The translations under genes and the position numbers were made by a program. This document shows, piece after piece, positions 24,401 to 37,087 of a stretch of 64,000 nt of DNA; positions within the stretch are counted from its first letter, which is position 1, and each line of letters begins with the position of its first letter. Under the pieces are notes generated by a model. The model made no database searches. It was not told where the DNA came from and saw only the letters and a program-made list of their open reading frames with translations. Where the stretch lies: the NCBI RefSeq assembly GCF_002078875.1, contig NC_034409.1:106559250-106623249 (forward strand). Direction: 5' to 3'. The DNA comes from Numida meleagris (taxonomy: Eukaryota > Chordata > Aves > Galliformes > Numididae).

Positions 24401-27400
24401 GATAAAGGAATGCATTCTCTTTCCAAAACCCCAGGTCAGATTATTCTAAATGCGGTTATACATCAGTACTGAAAATTGGGTTTTAACTGCTGCAGCCTGA
24501 ACATCTTGTAACTTTTCCCTAAAGCTGATGACATTTCAACTACTCTCATTGCTTGCAAAATAAGCTACTGAAGTAGGAGGTTTTATCATTTTCATATTTC
24601 ATACTCTTAATTGTGGCATTCGTATTACTCCTGTCTTGCTGCAAAGAACGCTGCACCTTTTAATATATTTTATAGCATGGTCCTGCAACAGCTAAAGATC
24701 TGTTTGATTTTTATTCCTAACATGTCATTGGTGCATTTGAGTACACCTCAACATGAATATTTACTCTCTCATTTTCTGCTACAGATGGTAGCTAATATTA
24801 AAATGTTAATAACTGAGTGAAATGACCAAAGCCTTTATAATTTGACCCCCCGCAAAACACCATCCCTCCTAAAATCATAGCTAATTTATATGATAATTAA
24901 AAGGAAATGGGAAACTGTCGAGTTTCCCTGAAAGTTTCTCTAAGGTGAAAATACTGGCTGATACAATTTTTGCAATTTTCTGCATGGTTATTTTTTGTTT
25001 AGACAGCAATAGCACTTTCTGTTCTTTTAGTAACCTAAAATCTATTAATGTGTTAAAATACATAACGTACAATGATAATTCTTAGTAAATTCTCAATATA
25101 TAGATTAAGCAATGTAAATGGAAGGGCAAGGCAATAAGCATTGACTTACTTCTAAATAAAAACATAAGAATAGTATGATAGAAAAGACCACTAAAAAAGA
25201 ACACAGTGTTCTCAGCCTGGCTTTTCTCTTGCTATACTGCTTTTTGCAGCATGGATTTTTTTCATTTGATGCTATAAATATCACAGAATGAGTCTCATTT
25301 CTTCTCTTCCAGTACAGTTTCCAAGATCAAAACCTGATGAGCACATCTGCTGTTCACAAATGCTGGAGCAAGTAAAACAAACACAACTGAAAGGTCCTAG
25401 CTGCTGCTGCTGAGGCTAAGAGTATTTGTTCTTCCCTCACTGTCACCTGCAATCTCACTTCATGCAGATGGCATCCCAGCTGCAATGTGGCCATCCAAAA
25501 AAGGTCAGTTTGCACACAGCTCAACAGGTGACATTTATTAGCAGAGTGGAAAGTGCACCTTCTCTGCAGCTGCAAAATGAGGACCCTCTAATTGCTTCAA
25601 TACAAACTGCACATTCAACTCTTTTTATAAAATATCCTGTGTCAACCTAGTATAAAATTGCCAGGCCACCAAGTTTTCTGTGCTAGTTTTCTAGTGCATT
25701 TTCATTCTATCGTCGTTTTCCACTTATTACTTTAACAAAGCACTTAAACTGCACTCTAAAAGTATTTATTCACATGTGGCTAGCATGCACCTTCGTGATC
25801 TGTGTGTTATTATCCCATATGTGGTTGGCACTGGCAGCTGTGGGGCAAAACCATTACATCTCTTGCTTCATGGTGCAACCAAGTGATCAGTACATGAGCA
25901 AAATCACTTCAGTAAGAGAATAGGGAAGTGACAGAATGCTGCCATATTTTCCTAATGGGTCTGCAGGGTGCACTCACAAGTCAATTTCAAATGTTTCTGA
26001 TTTCCACTTGGGGTAACTAAAATAAGGTAATAGATAAGAGGAAATATACACTGAGATCATTTCTTCACATTTTAGCATTGGCAGAATCTCAGCCCAACGT
26101 TAAAATGAATAGAGACTCTGAATGATAAGGAGACTCTCAATTATTCTCGGTTACAAGACTGAAGTTCAGAAAGACAAAGATATTTCTGCCTTCATATAAT
26201 TCCTTCCTAATTTGAGATTTTTCCACTAAAATTAATAAAAAGCTAAGAGTGACACTGAGAACTAGTATCTCACAATATCCTTGTCTTAACATTTGCAATT
26301 TGGTCTTTACTATCCTAATTTTCTGTTTTACCTGGCAAAAATAAGAAAACAGGCCCTGAAGGTGTTTCTACCTAGAACTCACTCACAGTTAATCAGAATA
26401 AATAATGAATGAGTGTAGTTTTCAATAGTAAGGGACATCTTCTAGAGATTTAGAGAAGTGGATTAGAAGACAGAAACATTGCAAGATACAGGTATTTCAA
26501 AGAATTTGCTAGAAAATAGCATTTTCTTCTCCATTTATTTACTAGTTAAAGAATTTAATAAAGGTTAATGTTTATGTACTGTATTTCATAATTCTTTGCA
26601 TTGTTCTGAAGTAAAATGAATGGTTCAAATTTCTGCCAATATGATTTGAACAAAGAAAAAAATTAATAGAGGCTTCATCTACAGCAAATGCATCATTTCT
26701 TCCAAGGATATTTGAGAGTTTAGGAAGATGACAACTTCAGAAGCCACACTATAATAATAACATTCCCAGAACATAAGCTACTTAGTCTTGCTCTCATATA
26801 ACACAGTAAAAAATGAATACCAACAAAAATATGAATGTCAAAGTACTTCCAAGTTGTTCCAAAGCAAGGTCTCACTCATGCTTCAGTGGAGTTGCTCTCA
26901 CCAACAGCTGTTCATTCCCTTTCTCCATATTAACCTCCAAGTTACAGGAGGTAAATATGTGCTCTGCACTACTTCTAAATGAGTTTTGTGCAAGTAAACT
27001 CTGTCACCAATGCATACAGGTAAAAGTGATTGATAAATGGACACACGGGTTTGAGCAAGGGCAATCTTGTGCTGTACAAACAGGCCATTTTTTGAATATT
27101 CATCATTCAGATAACCGACCAATAACACAGCTCCGAGGCTGACAAAGCCTAAAACTGCAGTTCTCATTACTCTTTTGCATTACATATTGTATAAGCGTCA
27201 TTTAAGAGTATGTTTTCCCCTCAAGACATGCAGCTGACAAAGCAAGACTCCTACAATGTGGTAAGTAAATCATCTGAAGTGCCAGCTGTATCTTCACTGG
27301 CTTCTGCTGTCCACTGGAGGCTATAGACATCCCCTTTGCTACTACACTTTTATGGCACTGAAATGGGTGGAATTCAGACACTGACCATTATGTTCCATAA

Positions 27401-27894
27401 TTTCACAGTAACTGTGCTACCATCAGCTGGTATTCCTGCTATATCCCCATAACTCAATTTTTCTATGTGAGATCATCATGTCTTCAACAATGGGTCCCTC
27501 CTTCTAATAACCTTTGATCAGATTGATTTACTATCTCATCATGTGTGGCAAGGGGAGGAATGCTGGTCAGAGCTCTTCCAGTGAGGAGGAGGATGGGGAA
27601 CAACGTGGTAGCATCCTCTGCTTATGACAGAATAACAAAGGCACAAGGTCCAGAAATCAGGCAGGGTTACAGTTTCAAGTGATCCTCCCCACCAGTTGAG
27701 CAGGATCAACAGCCACAAAGAATACTGTCAACACAATGTTGACAACAATATGTCAACACAATGGTTCACTTCTGGGATACAAAGATCCATTATTTTCTCA
27801 GTTATGTTCCAGTGATGTACATACAGCCATTCAATTCAAATACAAGCAGCAATGCTCTGTGGTGGAACTAAGTAAAAAATCTACCAGATGTTCA
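21425..27894. other. Non-coding unique sequence, no gene seen
   Basis: About 6.5 kb without a recognisable gene or transposon. It includes open frames at 22220-22489 (89 codons) and 23637-23990 (117 codons, very hydrophobic and T-rich). Neither resembles a known family. A hairpin-forming repeat at 27726-27763 is listed separately. Confidence 0.55.
27726..27763. repeat. Direct repeat with embedded hairpin
   Basis: TGTCAACACAATG occurs at 27726-27738 and again at 27751-27763. Between and overlapping them, TGTTGACA (27737-27744) and TGTCAACA (27751-27758) are exact inverted repeats around a six-base loop. Confidence 0.8.
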
Positions 27895-28020
27895 AAATCA
27901 TAGAATCACCAAGGCTGGAAAAGACCTCCAAGACCATCCAGTCCAAACATCCACCTGCCACCAACATTTCCCAGTAAACCATGTCCCTTAGTACCACTTC
28001 TAAGTGTGTCTCTTGAACAC
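27895..28020 (-). mobile_element. CR1 LINE short fragment, antisense
   Basis: On the plus strand AAAATCATAGAATCACCAAG, GCTGGAAAAGACCTCCAAGA and CCATCCAGTCCAAACATCCA are the reverse complement of a CR1 3' tail. The copy continues through CCATGTCCCTTAGTACCACT to CTCTTGAACAC, which places it with the group whose sense strand reads GGCACTGAGGGACATGG. It is truncated after about 125 bp. Confidence 0.9.
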
Positions 28021-29954
28021 AAAACATTTGCTTAACACAAATTAAACTATTTTCTTTGGTCAAAAGGAATTAAAAAAAAAAAAAAACCTAAGCACTCATC
28101 ATTTCTTTCCTTTCTCCAACTTGCTTATTAATCTCTGGTCAGATAGGAATTACTGATTTTGTCACACTGCTTCTGATTACTGTTCCAAAAAAAAAGCCCA
28201 AGAGGGAGACTCAAAAGGATTAGCTCCATGTATACAAACATTTGGTTCTGCAGTAAAAAAAAAAAAAAAAAGAGTAAAACAGTAGGCACAGAAGACTGTA
28301 CAAGGATGCTTATTACACCATTGTTTTAAAACCTCTGACAATGCTACAGCATAATGGCCCAGTGCTATTTGTTTTATTTTTTTGCTCTGAGTCCCTGCTG
28401 GGCTTACATTCATTTTGCTGCAAGCTACACCTTAGTTTATATGCTTATGCAGCAGCTACTTATCTGCAGAAATCCAGCTCAGAGTTTTTCTGCATTTTAT
28501 GGCAGCACTGCTTCAGATTAACTACTCTCTGTTTTTCTATGAGACAGTTAATCACTGTACTGCTTGTACTGTTACTGGGTAATCAAAAAATTAACAGCAA
28601 TCATCCTATAATGGCAATTCTGTGGCATTACATTAGTCAACTTCCTCTGTCCCAAGCTGCTCTTATGCAAATTATTCCTTTTTAAATAATTTAATCTATT
28701 TTTTATAGTCTGAAGTATCACTCACAATTTGATCCTGACCTATAATGATTAGTTCAGAAAAATTACTTTCATAGCTGTTCACATTAAAGGAAAATCTTTT
28801 CATTTTTGAAGTGGTTCCTACTACATAGACAATTTGATTATCACTAAAACTTTTTTGGGGTGGGGACACACAGACTATTTATTTATTTATTTGTAATTGA
28901 GGTTTGGATAATTAAGCATATTTGCTTTTCCCAGAATAGTCTCAAGTGTTCTCAGGGCGTTATGCGTTATGGAGGTTATGACTGTAAAGCTTCTTCTGGG
29001 CACAGTTAATTCAGCATTCACAAACTTCCCACTGCAGACAAGATAAACAGAGGACTTTACATTGGTATTTCTAAAAAGCTGCAGTTCATAGCACGGCAGG
29101 TCCAGTTAGAACAATAGAGTGACCTTCTCAATATAGTAAGTAAATGCTCCTAAACCTGCACTTTAATTCAAATGAAAGCTAGAGGAACCCACTGACACAA
29201 AAGTTTTCTCCACGTATCATATGGGCACACAGTTCCACCTCTTCTGCGATTTCTCAATCAAATTCCTGTGTGACATACTACCAGCGTCCATCTTTCTTAT
29301 ATCTTTGTTCAAGCAACCAACTCAAATCTCATATAGCATTAATAAAGGGCTCACAGAAAATGTTTGTAGACACATCCAATAAAGCAAATCCTTCATTGAT
29401 GGCTCCAGACTCTTCCACAACACACATGAATGAAAGGTCAGCGTCTTATAGACAGATGCCTGATTGGTTTTCCCACTATCAAGCAAACAACCAAAATCCA
29501 TTAGTTAATAGTTGGTCTTATGACTCTGAAGCAATATAAAAATCTGCTGTATCAGATTAATATGAGAACTTAGTGGTCTCTTTCCACTGACAGAAATAAA
29601 TTTCCAAAGCAAATAGGGCAACTTCAAAATGCTGTATATTCAGAGTTTGAGACTGTAACAGGAATTCAGATGGAGAAAATTCTGTCTGCAATGATACCAA
29701 ACAGACAGAAATTCTGGATACTAGAAAGTACATTGCTGATATATCCTCTGATACTAAAACCTCTTCAGTTTCCAAGCGCTACCGAAACTCTAAGATACAT
29801 CTTTTATCCCATTTTTGAAAGTCCACACTGAGAATAATCAGCTCAGCACCGAGGCAGAGGAATCTGGGACTGCCGGGGTGTCAGCAGGCACAATATCACC
29901 ACCACCCATAGGGGAGGTTTCAGCTCACCATGGCAGCCAAAGGCTATCCACTGC
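28021..29954. other. Non-coding unique sequence with A-runs and (TTTA)n
   Basis: No gene is seen. A runs lie at about 28072-28086 and 28255-28271, and a short TTTA repeat at 28876-28893 is followed by TAATTG and TAATTAAG cores. Confidence 0.55.
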
Positions 29955-30192
29955 CAGGGCTCAGCTGTGTCAGGGGAGGGTCAGCTGGGGGTAAGGGAAA
30001 GGTTCTTCAACAGAGGGCAGTGGGCATGGAACAGGCTGCCCAGGGAAGTGGGCATGGCCCCAAGTGCTGGAGTTCAGGAAGTGTTTGGACAACACTCTCT
30101 CTCTTTAGGGTTTAAATTTTGTGCTCTGTGGAGCCAGGAGTTGGACTCCATGACCCTTCTAACTGGGGATGTTCTGTGATTCTACGATTCTT
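29955..30192 (+). mobile_element. CR1 LINE fragment, distinct subfamily
   Basis: CTGTGTCAGGGGAGGGTCAG, GAACAGGCTGCCCAGGGAAG, GTGTTTGGACAACACTCTCT and GAGCCAGGAGTTGGACTCCA mark a CR1 group different from the other copies here. The tail is TTCTGTGATTCTACGATTCT. Two overlapping open frames (29930-30179) only read through this element. The 5' limit is uncertain; 29885-29954 may also belong to it. Confidence 0.9.
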
Positions 30193-30999
30193 TTCTATCA
30201 TTTTCATCTTGTTCAGAAAGGCATATTGTACAATTATTGTTCAGCAAATCATTGCATCGTGGTCTGAATTTTATTTTTTTCACTGCTTTGTGGTTAAGTA
30301 ATAAAAGCACTCAATCAAAATGAAATTATTCTGTTTCCAAGTCTCACTCAAGACATGTTCACGTTCCTATTGGCAATTGTTCAGTATGACACAATAATGA
30401 CTTAGCATTTTAAGAATGGCATGTCTTGGGGACTTGGAGAAAACAAAGAACTTCAAGAAAAATGCTTCTTTGTTCCACAATTTCATCACGAGAAACATTA
30501 AGCCACCAGAAGCTGAAGCAAACATTTTTAATTCTTGAATAAATATGCATGCTTTGTTACTAATTTCTTCTTAAAGATACAGAAGAGAAGAAAATATTTA
30601 CAATCATTCATAAAAGTGAAATTGAATTTAAAAATGAAAGCTCCAGCGAGGAAGGAATTTAAGCATATGCTGAATGGTCTGCAGTGGCTAGGACTGCATG
30701 CCTTAATCAGATTCTATGTCTTGAATAGACAGTGCTTTTTTTTCTACTGAGAGTCTCTTCGTCTTCTGAGAGGAAGAGAATACAGATCCTGATGCATACC
30801 TGACAGTTTACTTTGCCATTTCCAAATTGCGTTTAATGATGTGACAAGTGGTGCGTAATATCTGTGAGAATGATTTTAAGAGTTTGCTTAGTACTTCCAT
30901 TATCTTGATTAGGGTTCTGTGATAAGCATCTTTTATAAATCTTATTTCCTTCTGTTTTTTTTCCCTTTGTAGTTTCATTGCTCTCACTTACTCTGAATT
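30193..30999. other. Non-coding unique sequence
   Basis: About 800 bp, AT-rich, with no gene or repeat recognised. Confidence 0.55.
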
Positions 31000-31458
31000 C
31001 ACAGAATCATAGAGCCATTCAAGTTGGAAGGGACGTTTAAAGGCCATCTAGTCCAACTACCCTGGTTGCTCAGAGCTCTGTCCAACCTGACCTTAAATGT
31101 CTCCAGGGACAAGGCATCCACCACCTCTCAGGGCAGCCTGTTCCAGTGCTTCACCATCCTTACTGTAAAAAACTTCTTCCTTATATCCAATCTAAATCTC
31201 CCTTATTTCATTTTGAAATCTCTTCCCCCTGTCCTGTCACAGCAGTTCCTGCTAAAGAGTTTGTCCCCTTCTTTCTTACAATTCCACTTTAGATACTGAA
31301 AGGCCACTTTCAGGTCTCCCGGGAGCCTTCTCAAGGCTGAACAGCCCCAGCTCTCAGCCTGACCCCACAGGTGAGGTGTTCCATCTCTTGGACCATTTTT
31401 GTGCCCCTCTTCTGGACATGCTCCAACTGGTCTATGTCTCTCCTGTACTGAGGTCTCT
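31000..31458 (-). mobile_element. CR1 LINE fragment, antisense
   Basis: The plus strand opens with CACAGAATCATAGAGCCATT and AAGTTGGAAGGGACGTTTAA, the reverse complement of a CR1 tail. It then passes CTCAGGGCAGCCTGTTCCAG, AAAACTTCTTCCTTATATCC, AGCCTTCTCAAGGCTGAACA and GTGCCCCTCTTCTGGACATG, ending near TCCTGTACTGAGGTCTCTA. About 460 bp remain, covering the end of ORF2 and the 3' UTR. The open frames here are fragments of CR1 or its complement. Confidence 0.94.
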
Positions 31459-32019
31459 AATTGCATCATCTTTCTGCCAAAACCTACTTTGCTCAAGTTA
31501 TTTTTAACATTGTTGTCCCTTTGCCATCCTCAGGTGTGTACTTTCAGATTTCACTGCCTTGTTGGATATGCTTTCTCCTGGGTCATCGTTGCATAAAGAC
31601 AGATTCACTGCAGGAATAAAACAGACACATTCTAGCTCTTCCAGATTTAAAAATAATGCTTCCTTTATAAACCTATTTGATAGGGAGCAGTCTCAGCTGC
31701 CACTGTAGTGAGGTAATGCATAGACACAAATCATTATGTACCACACTCCTGTGAAACTATGAAATCAGAGAAGATCTTGAGAGCTTATGACCTCACCTTT
31801 GAAGGATTCTGACAAGATTAGATATGTGCAGATTGCAGTACTCATAATGACAGGAAAAAACATTTTTTTAGCACAAAAGTTATTTTAGTAAAATAGTAGA
31901 TGTTGCCTCTGTAAGGGCCATGTTTCCTGGAAAGGAACATGGTTGCATGACTCTTAAATCCTGGGGTTTAACCTGCTGGGTTAAAGTACAACTTAGCCTT
32001 TCCTGCAGAGAGCTCAAGG
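31459..32019. other. Non-coding sequence between two opposed CR1 copies
   Basis: About 560 bp with no gene. The flanking CR1 copies point away from each other (minus on the left, plus on the right). Confidence 0.55.
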
Positions 32020-32535
32020 GATGGATAATACATCCAGAGAAGGACCACAAAAATGATCCATGGAGTGGAATACCTCTCTTAGGAGGACAGACTGAGAGAG
32101 CTGGGGCTGTTCAGCCTGGAGAAGGCTCCGAGGTGATCTGATAGCAGCCTTTCAGTATCTATAGGGGAGCTACAGGAAACAAAGGGACAGACTCTTTAGC
32201 AGGGTCTTTGGTGATAGAACAAGGGAGAATGGTTTCAAGCTCAAAGAGGGTAGATTTAGGTTACATATAGGTTAGGTTTTAGGTTAGATATAATAGCTTA
32301 GATTTAGGTTAGATATAATGAAAAAAATCTTTTACAGTGAGGGTGGTGAGGCACTGGAACAGGTTGCCCAGTGATGTGGTTGATGCCCCATCCCTGGAGA
32401 CTTTCAAGGTGAGGCTGGATCAGGCCCTGGGCAACCTGATCTAGCTGTGGTGTCCCTGTTCGTTGCAGGAGAGTTGGACTAGATGGCCCTCAGAGGTCCC
32501 TTCCAACTCTAAGGGTTCTATGATTCTATGATTCT
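32020..32535 (+). mobile_element. CR1 LINE fragment with internal motif expansion
   Basis: It starts near ATACATCCAGAGAAGGACCA and passes GAGAGCTGGGGCTGTTCAGC, CAGTGAGGGTGGTGAGGCAC and GAACAGGTTGCCCAGTGATG, then GAGTTGGACTAGATGGCCCT and the tail TCTATGATTCTATGATTCTG. Where other copies have a single GGGTAGATTTAG...AGATATAAGGAAAAA-type stretch, this one carries an expanded block (32251-32319) with several TAGGTTAGATAT-like units. The expansion disrupts the ORF2 tail. Confidence 0.94.
32251..32319 (+). repeat. Tandem expansion inside CR1
   Basis: Repeated units close to AGATTTAGGTTAGATATAAT fill this block. One complete unit is at 32300-32319 and partial units lie upstream (TAGATTTAGGTTACATATAG, GTTAGGTTTTAGGTTAGATA). 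The same position in the CR1 copy at 36425 has only one unit. Confidence 0.8.
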
Positions 32536-35500
32536 GTAGCTGTCTCACAATCGGACAGGAACACTGTTAGCACAGCTACCTTCTACTCACAGCCTTTTTT
32601 CTCACCCTAAGGAAAGAGGAAAAAAATAGAGACATTGTTTCCAAATCACTAGCAAAATATCCCCATTCCTGAATTCTATTTCACAATTACAAAATAGATC
32701 TGTATTCTTATCTTAAGATTTTGTTGGCATTTCTGTTATCAGTGTTTGCTCTCGAAGAAAGAACTCGTAGCACTGATTCACACCAGTGAATTGCCATAAT
32801 GACCTGTGAGGAGAATGGGGATGATAAAAATATTAACTTGCATCAACGAGTGGAAGTGCACCACAAAATGTTTGACAAACATCAAATGATTCCTTCAACA
32901 AGGTGTCATGCATGAGGACCCCAAGCAAGCATTCAGGGTTCTTCTGAAGACACATGCTGGTGACCATTCCCAGGAATCTGTGGTAAGAATGACAGTCTTT
33001 AGCAGAAGAAACAACAGGAAAGAGGGGTTAGGAGGGAGAGGTGGAAAGAAATCAGGAGGTGGGAAGAGAAATCACCACCAGGAATAATCCCAGAAGCTCT
33101 CAGTCTGCAATACAAGTCTGTGGTTATTTAAAACAAACAGAGATGAACAGCAAGGTAGATCTGCATTACATTCAGAAAGCAAGCACATGCCATCTACTTA
33201 AATACCTGAATATTTAGTAGGTGATTTTGTTTTAGTTATTGAGTCATTTAAAGATGTTGAAGATAAATGGAAATTCAGACCTAATTCTCCAGGAGTAATC
33301 AGTCAGAGCAGAGATTCAGTCACTACATAACATGGGCAAGACTTTCAGCTGCTCTCCTGCTTGAGAGCAGTGAACACAGACACTTTGGAGAAAATGCAAT
33401 CTCTTGCCTGGGTTCTGGGTGAACGTTCTTGACTTCTGAGCTCCTCTGGGAAACCTAGTGCAGTGGGTTTACTTTTCAGAGGCAGAGTACTACATACTTC
33501 ACAATATTAGTTGTTTATTGAAATTGAGTTTTCTGAAGTAAAAAAATTCAAAAGAAAAGCAAAATTAAAAGTCACCTATAGATTTACTGATGCCACCGCT
33601 GCATGTCCTGAAAACACCACTCTTTCTGATGTGTCTGTAGCTATTGCCACACAGCCTTAGACAGATGATAAAGATGATGTTTCTGTGTCAAACACAACTT
33701 TCTGACTGGTATATATTACAGCGAAGTCAGCAGCTGAGATGAGGATGACCTTTCGACTATCACCACCACTCCCCTCAGAAATAATTTCTCCGGAGCCATA
33801 TTTTTCTGCTTTATCTTAGCAGATGATACTATCGCTGCTGCCAATGCTACTCTAAAATTCCTTTTATCTATTTTCTAGCTGTTATGTGCCTAATAATTAT
33901 AATGTAAATGTGCTTTCATAGCTACTGGGCAATTCATGTTTTTTCTCTATTCATAATAAATTACTCATATTAAATTACAAACAGCAGCCTGAGGCTATAG
34001 ATTTGATACCCAGAGGCTATTAAAAACTTTCAACCTCATGCCTGACAACTGGGGAATTAAACAAACATCCTCATATGTTACAGTTACAATAAAACTGATA
34101 CTTATCTTCTATTGTAAAAGATGTTAACTATCCCCCAAATTTATTTCTCTTAAAATTTTATGACACAAAGCTATTTTTATAGTTTTTATTATTGTTCTGA
34201 ATACTGTATAGTTTATAATAGTTTTTCACAATCCTGAAATTATTCTTTTCTTTGTAAATCCTCCCCCACTTTTTAAGTTGGCAAATATCTATTTTCTCTA
34301 AATTCTTCAGTCTACCTCAGTCTCCAGTAGTGCATACGCTTCCTTCTTTGTAGTCGATATCATCATAGAATTCTGCTGTAAGTTTGTTTTTTATTATTAT
34401 TATTATTGATATCAGTTTCTGTAAGTGATCAAGAAAAACTTCAAGTTAGAACTAAAATAAACCCATTTAAGCACCAGATAAGCCAACTGGCATAAGAATG
34501 CTTGATGTTAAGATAAATGCAACTTGTGTAAATAAAGCTATAGCCTACGAACAGATGAACTTTGGCAAACCAAGCGGGTGCAAGAAAGCTGTGGAGCCTA
34601 TGATGTAGTGCCTGAAAGCAAGGCCTACTCCTCTGATGTAAATGAATCAGGCATTTATTTCATGCTTCCAAGTACTTTCTTTGCAATGCTTGACCTGCTC
34701 CTTTGTGCACAAAGGCCACAGTGCCATTTATACCAGCTCTCTGTTAGCTCTCCAAAGCCTCAGCATAGTGGTTGTTAAAACATGAGGTATGAAATGCATT
34801 TAATTTGTGAAAGCAGGATGGTTTGAAAGGATATCCATTCTGATGGCAAATGATACTTTATGAATGACCAAATCAGCTTTAGACACTTGTAGCAGTTTTT
34901 AGAGCAACGAATTTCATAGTTATTAGAGCTGTTGCATTTGGAACAGAGATTATCAAAAGCACCCAATACCCACTTTTATGTGTATATTCAAGAGAAAATA
35001 CAAGTACAATAACACAACATAATATTCAAATATACCACAGTGTAAAATGGAGGCGTTTTATGGAAAGCCATGCAAAATATTTTCTCCATATTTACTCGTT
35101 ATGCAGTCTTACCAGTGCACCAGAAAATGTGTTCAAACATCTTTTCATTAAAGAAACAGCTGTGTTATGTAAATCCTGATTTTTTACTGGATATTTACAC
35201 TGGTATATTGGACACTTTTACTGTAAATATCAGATAGGTACTTCACAAGCACAAAAACAGAGCCTAAAATTACATATTTCTTTTTCTAGCCTTTTGAGTA
35301 CTAATTTTCATTCACTGTAGCTCTCACACAAAACTACACGAGGATCTAAATATCTCAAAAATATCCAACTCTCTTCTGTGACTTAATTTTCATCTTAATT
35401 TCTAAGAGGGGGGAGAAGGAAAGAAGGAAAAAAAAAATTACATAGATGACTAAAATAAAGACCTTTACTCAAACAGTCTTTATGGTATGAAAACAAACTA

Positions 35501-36424
35501 TCCATAGTGGAGATTACATATCTGCATAACGCTCACTTTGTCCTGTCTTCCTTGAGATTCTGCAGAGAAAGGGGTGTTCTCATCTACGTAACTTACAAAG
35601 AGTTCAGCAAAGAACAGAAGGCCGTATCGAGTCGAAAAGAGACTCTATTTGGAAACACAGTATCTATGGCAAAATAAATAGCTGTGAACTAATTTTGCTG
35701 AAAAACTTTAATCTTTCCCTGTTGTTCTGCAGGAGGAGAATATAACTACAGTTCTTTTAAAATTGGAGCTATTCTTCTGAAATAAAATGTTCTTAAAATG
35801 AGTATAAAGCAGTTTAAATCTGTTAGACCAAGAGAGAGAAATCAAAATGCATACAGTCAGAAGGAAAAGGGAGTATTTTTCCCTTAATATTTCTCTAATA
35901 GATTATTCAAACATGTTAAGCTGCTTTCAAGAAATCTAGGTGACTCTAGAAAGATTATGCAAATAATTATTTCAGTTCTGCTCTTTTTTGGTGAAGTATC
36001 TCCACCATTTTTAAAGCAGCAAAGTCCCAGCAGCCCCTATCTCTACCACACAGCTGGCAAGCGTATCTAAAGGATTATGCATAATATGCATGTGAGACCA
36101 TGAAGCAAATACATTTATTCAGAACTGGAAATCAGCAGGAAAGCTTCAGTTCTCTAGTCACAGAGCAAAAAAGCTTAAATATTTTTTTAATGATTCTTCC
36201 ATCCTTTTCCTCAAATCCCAACTTCTCACTACCTGCACATCTGTTCTCATGACAAGGTCAAAGCATCACCAAAACCACTCTGCTCACTGCCAAAACAGTT
36301 CATACTTAAAAGAGCTTTTTATTTTGAGGTTCCTGGATGTGGTTCCTTTTGTTTCCTGAAACTAGATAAATGTACAGAATATTTCCTCTCCTCCTCTTCA
36401 GATAAGTATTTATCACTGACAATC
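32536..36424. other. Non-coding unique sequence with possible conserved elements
   Basis: No gene is recognised in about 3.9 kb. A TTA repeat lies at about 34390-34408. The stretches 33700-33990 and 35940-36100 combine homeobox-like TAAT cores with POU/octamer-like ATGCAAAT and mixed base composition, and are discussed as candidate regulatory DNA. The open frame at 34578-34778 has no recognisable content. Confidence 0.5.
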
Positions 36425-36796
36425 AATGGAGCTTTTCAGCCTGGAGAAGAGAAGGCTCTGAGGAGACCTTACAACAGCCTTCCAGTACCTGAAAGGGGCC
36501 TACAGGAAAGTTGGGGAGGGACTTCTTATAAGGGCAGGTAGCAACAGGATGAGGGAAAATGGTTTTAAACTGGAAAAGGGTAGATTTAGACAAGATGTCA
36601 GGAAGAAATTCTTTACTGTGAGGGTGGTGACAAGTTGTCCAGTGATGTTGTGAATGCCCCCTCCCTGGAAGCATTCAAGGCCAGGCTGGATGGGGCTGTG
36701 AGCAACCTCGTGTAGAGGGAGGTGTCCCTGCCTATAGCAAGGAGGTTGGAACTAGGTGATCTTACAAGTTCCTTCCAACCCAAACCATTCTATGAT
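36425..36796 (+). mobile_element. CR1 LINE fragment, upstream member of a tandem pair
   Basis: It begins at about ATGGAGCTTTTCAGCCTGGA and ends with CCCAAACCATTCTATGAT. It contains AGAAATTCTTTACTGTGAGG, GTGAGCAACCTCGTGTAGAG and GGAGGTGTCCCTGCCTATAG, which are nearly identical to the reverse complement of the copy at 17660. Compared with that copy, a small deletion has removed the GGCACTGGAACAG-like bases after GAGGGTGGTGA. Its 3' end directly abuts a second CR1. Confidence 0.95.
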
Positions 36797-37087
36797 CAGA
36801 CTCTTCTCCAAGGTAACAGGGATAGGATGAGAGGGAATGGCCTAAATTGCACCATGGGAGGTCCAGGCTGGATATCAGGAAACATTTCTTTTCAGAAAGA
36901 GTGATGAGGCACTGGCACAGGATGCCCAGGGAGGTGGTGGATTCACTGTTCCTGGAGGTGTTCAAGAACCTGTATAGATGTGGCACTGAGGGACATGGTC
37001 AGTGGGCATGGAGGGGATGGGCTGGTGGTTGGACTAGATGATCTTGGAGGTCTTTTCTAACCTTGATGATTCTATGAGTCTATGATT
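36797..37087 (+). mobile_element. CR1 LINE fragment, downstream member of a tandem pair
   Basis: It starts with CAGACTCTTCTCCAAGGTAA immediately after the previous CR1 ends. It continues through GGTCCAGGCTGGATATCAGG, GGCACTGAGGGACATGGTCA and GGTTGGACTAGATGATCTTG to TGATTCTATGAGTCTATGAT. It belongs to a different subfamily from its neighbour, so the pair is two insertions and not one duplicated element. One frame still reads an ORF2 C-terminal segment with [18 protein letters not shown]. Confidence 0.95.
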
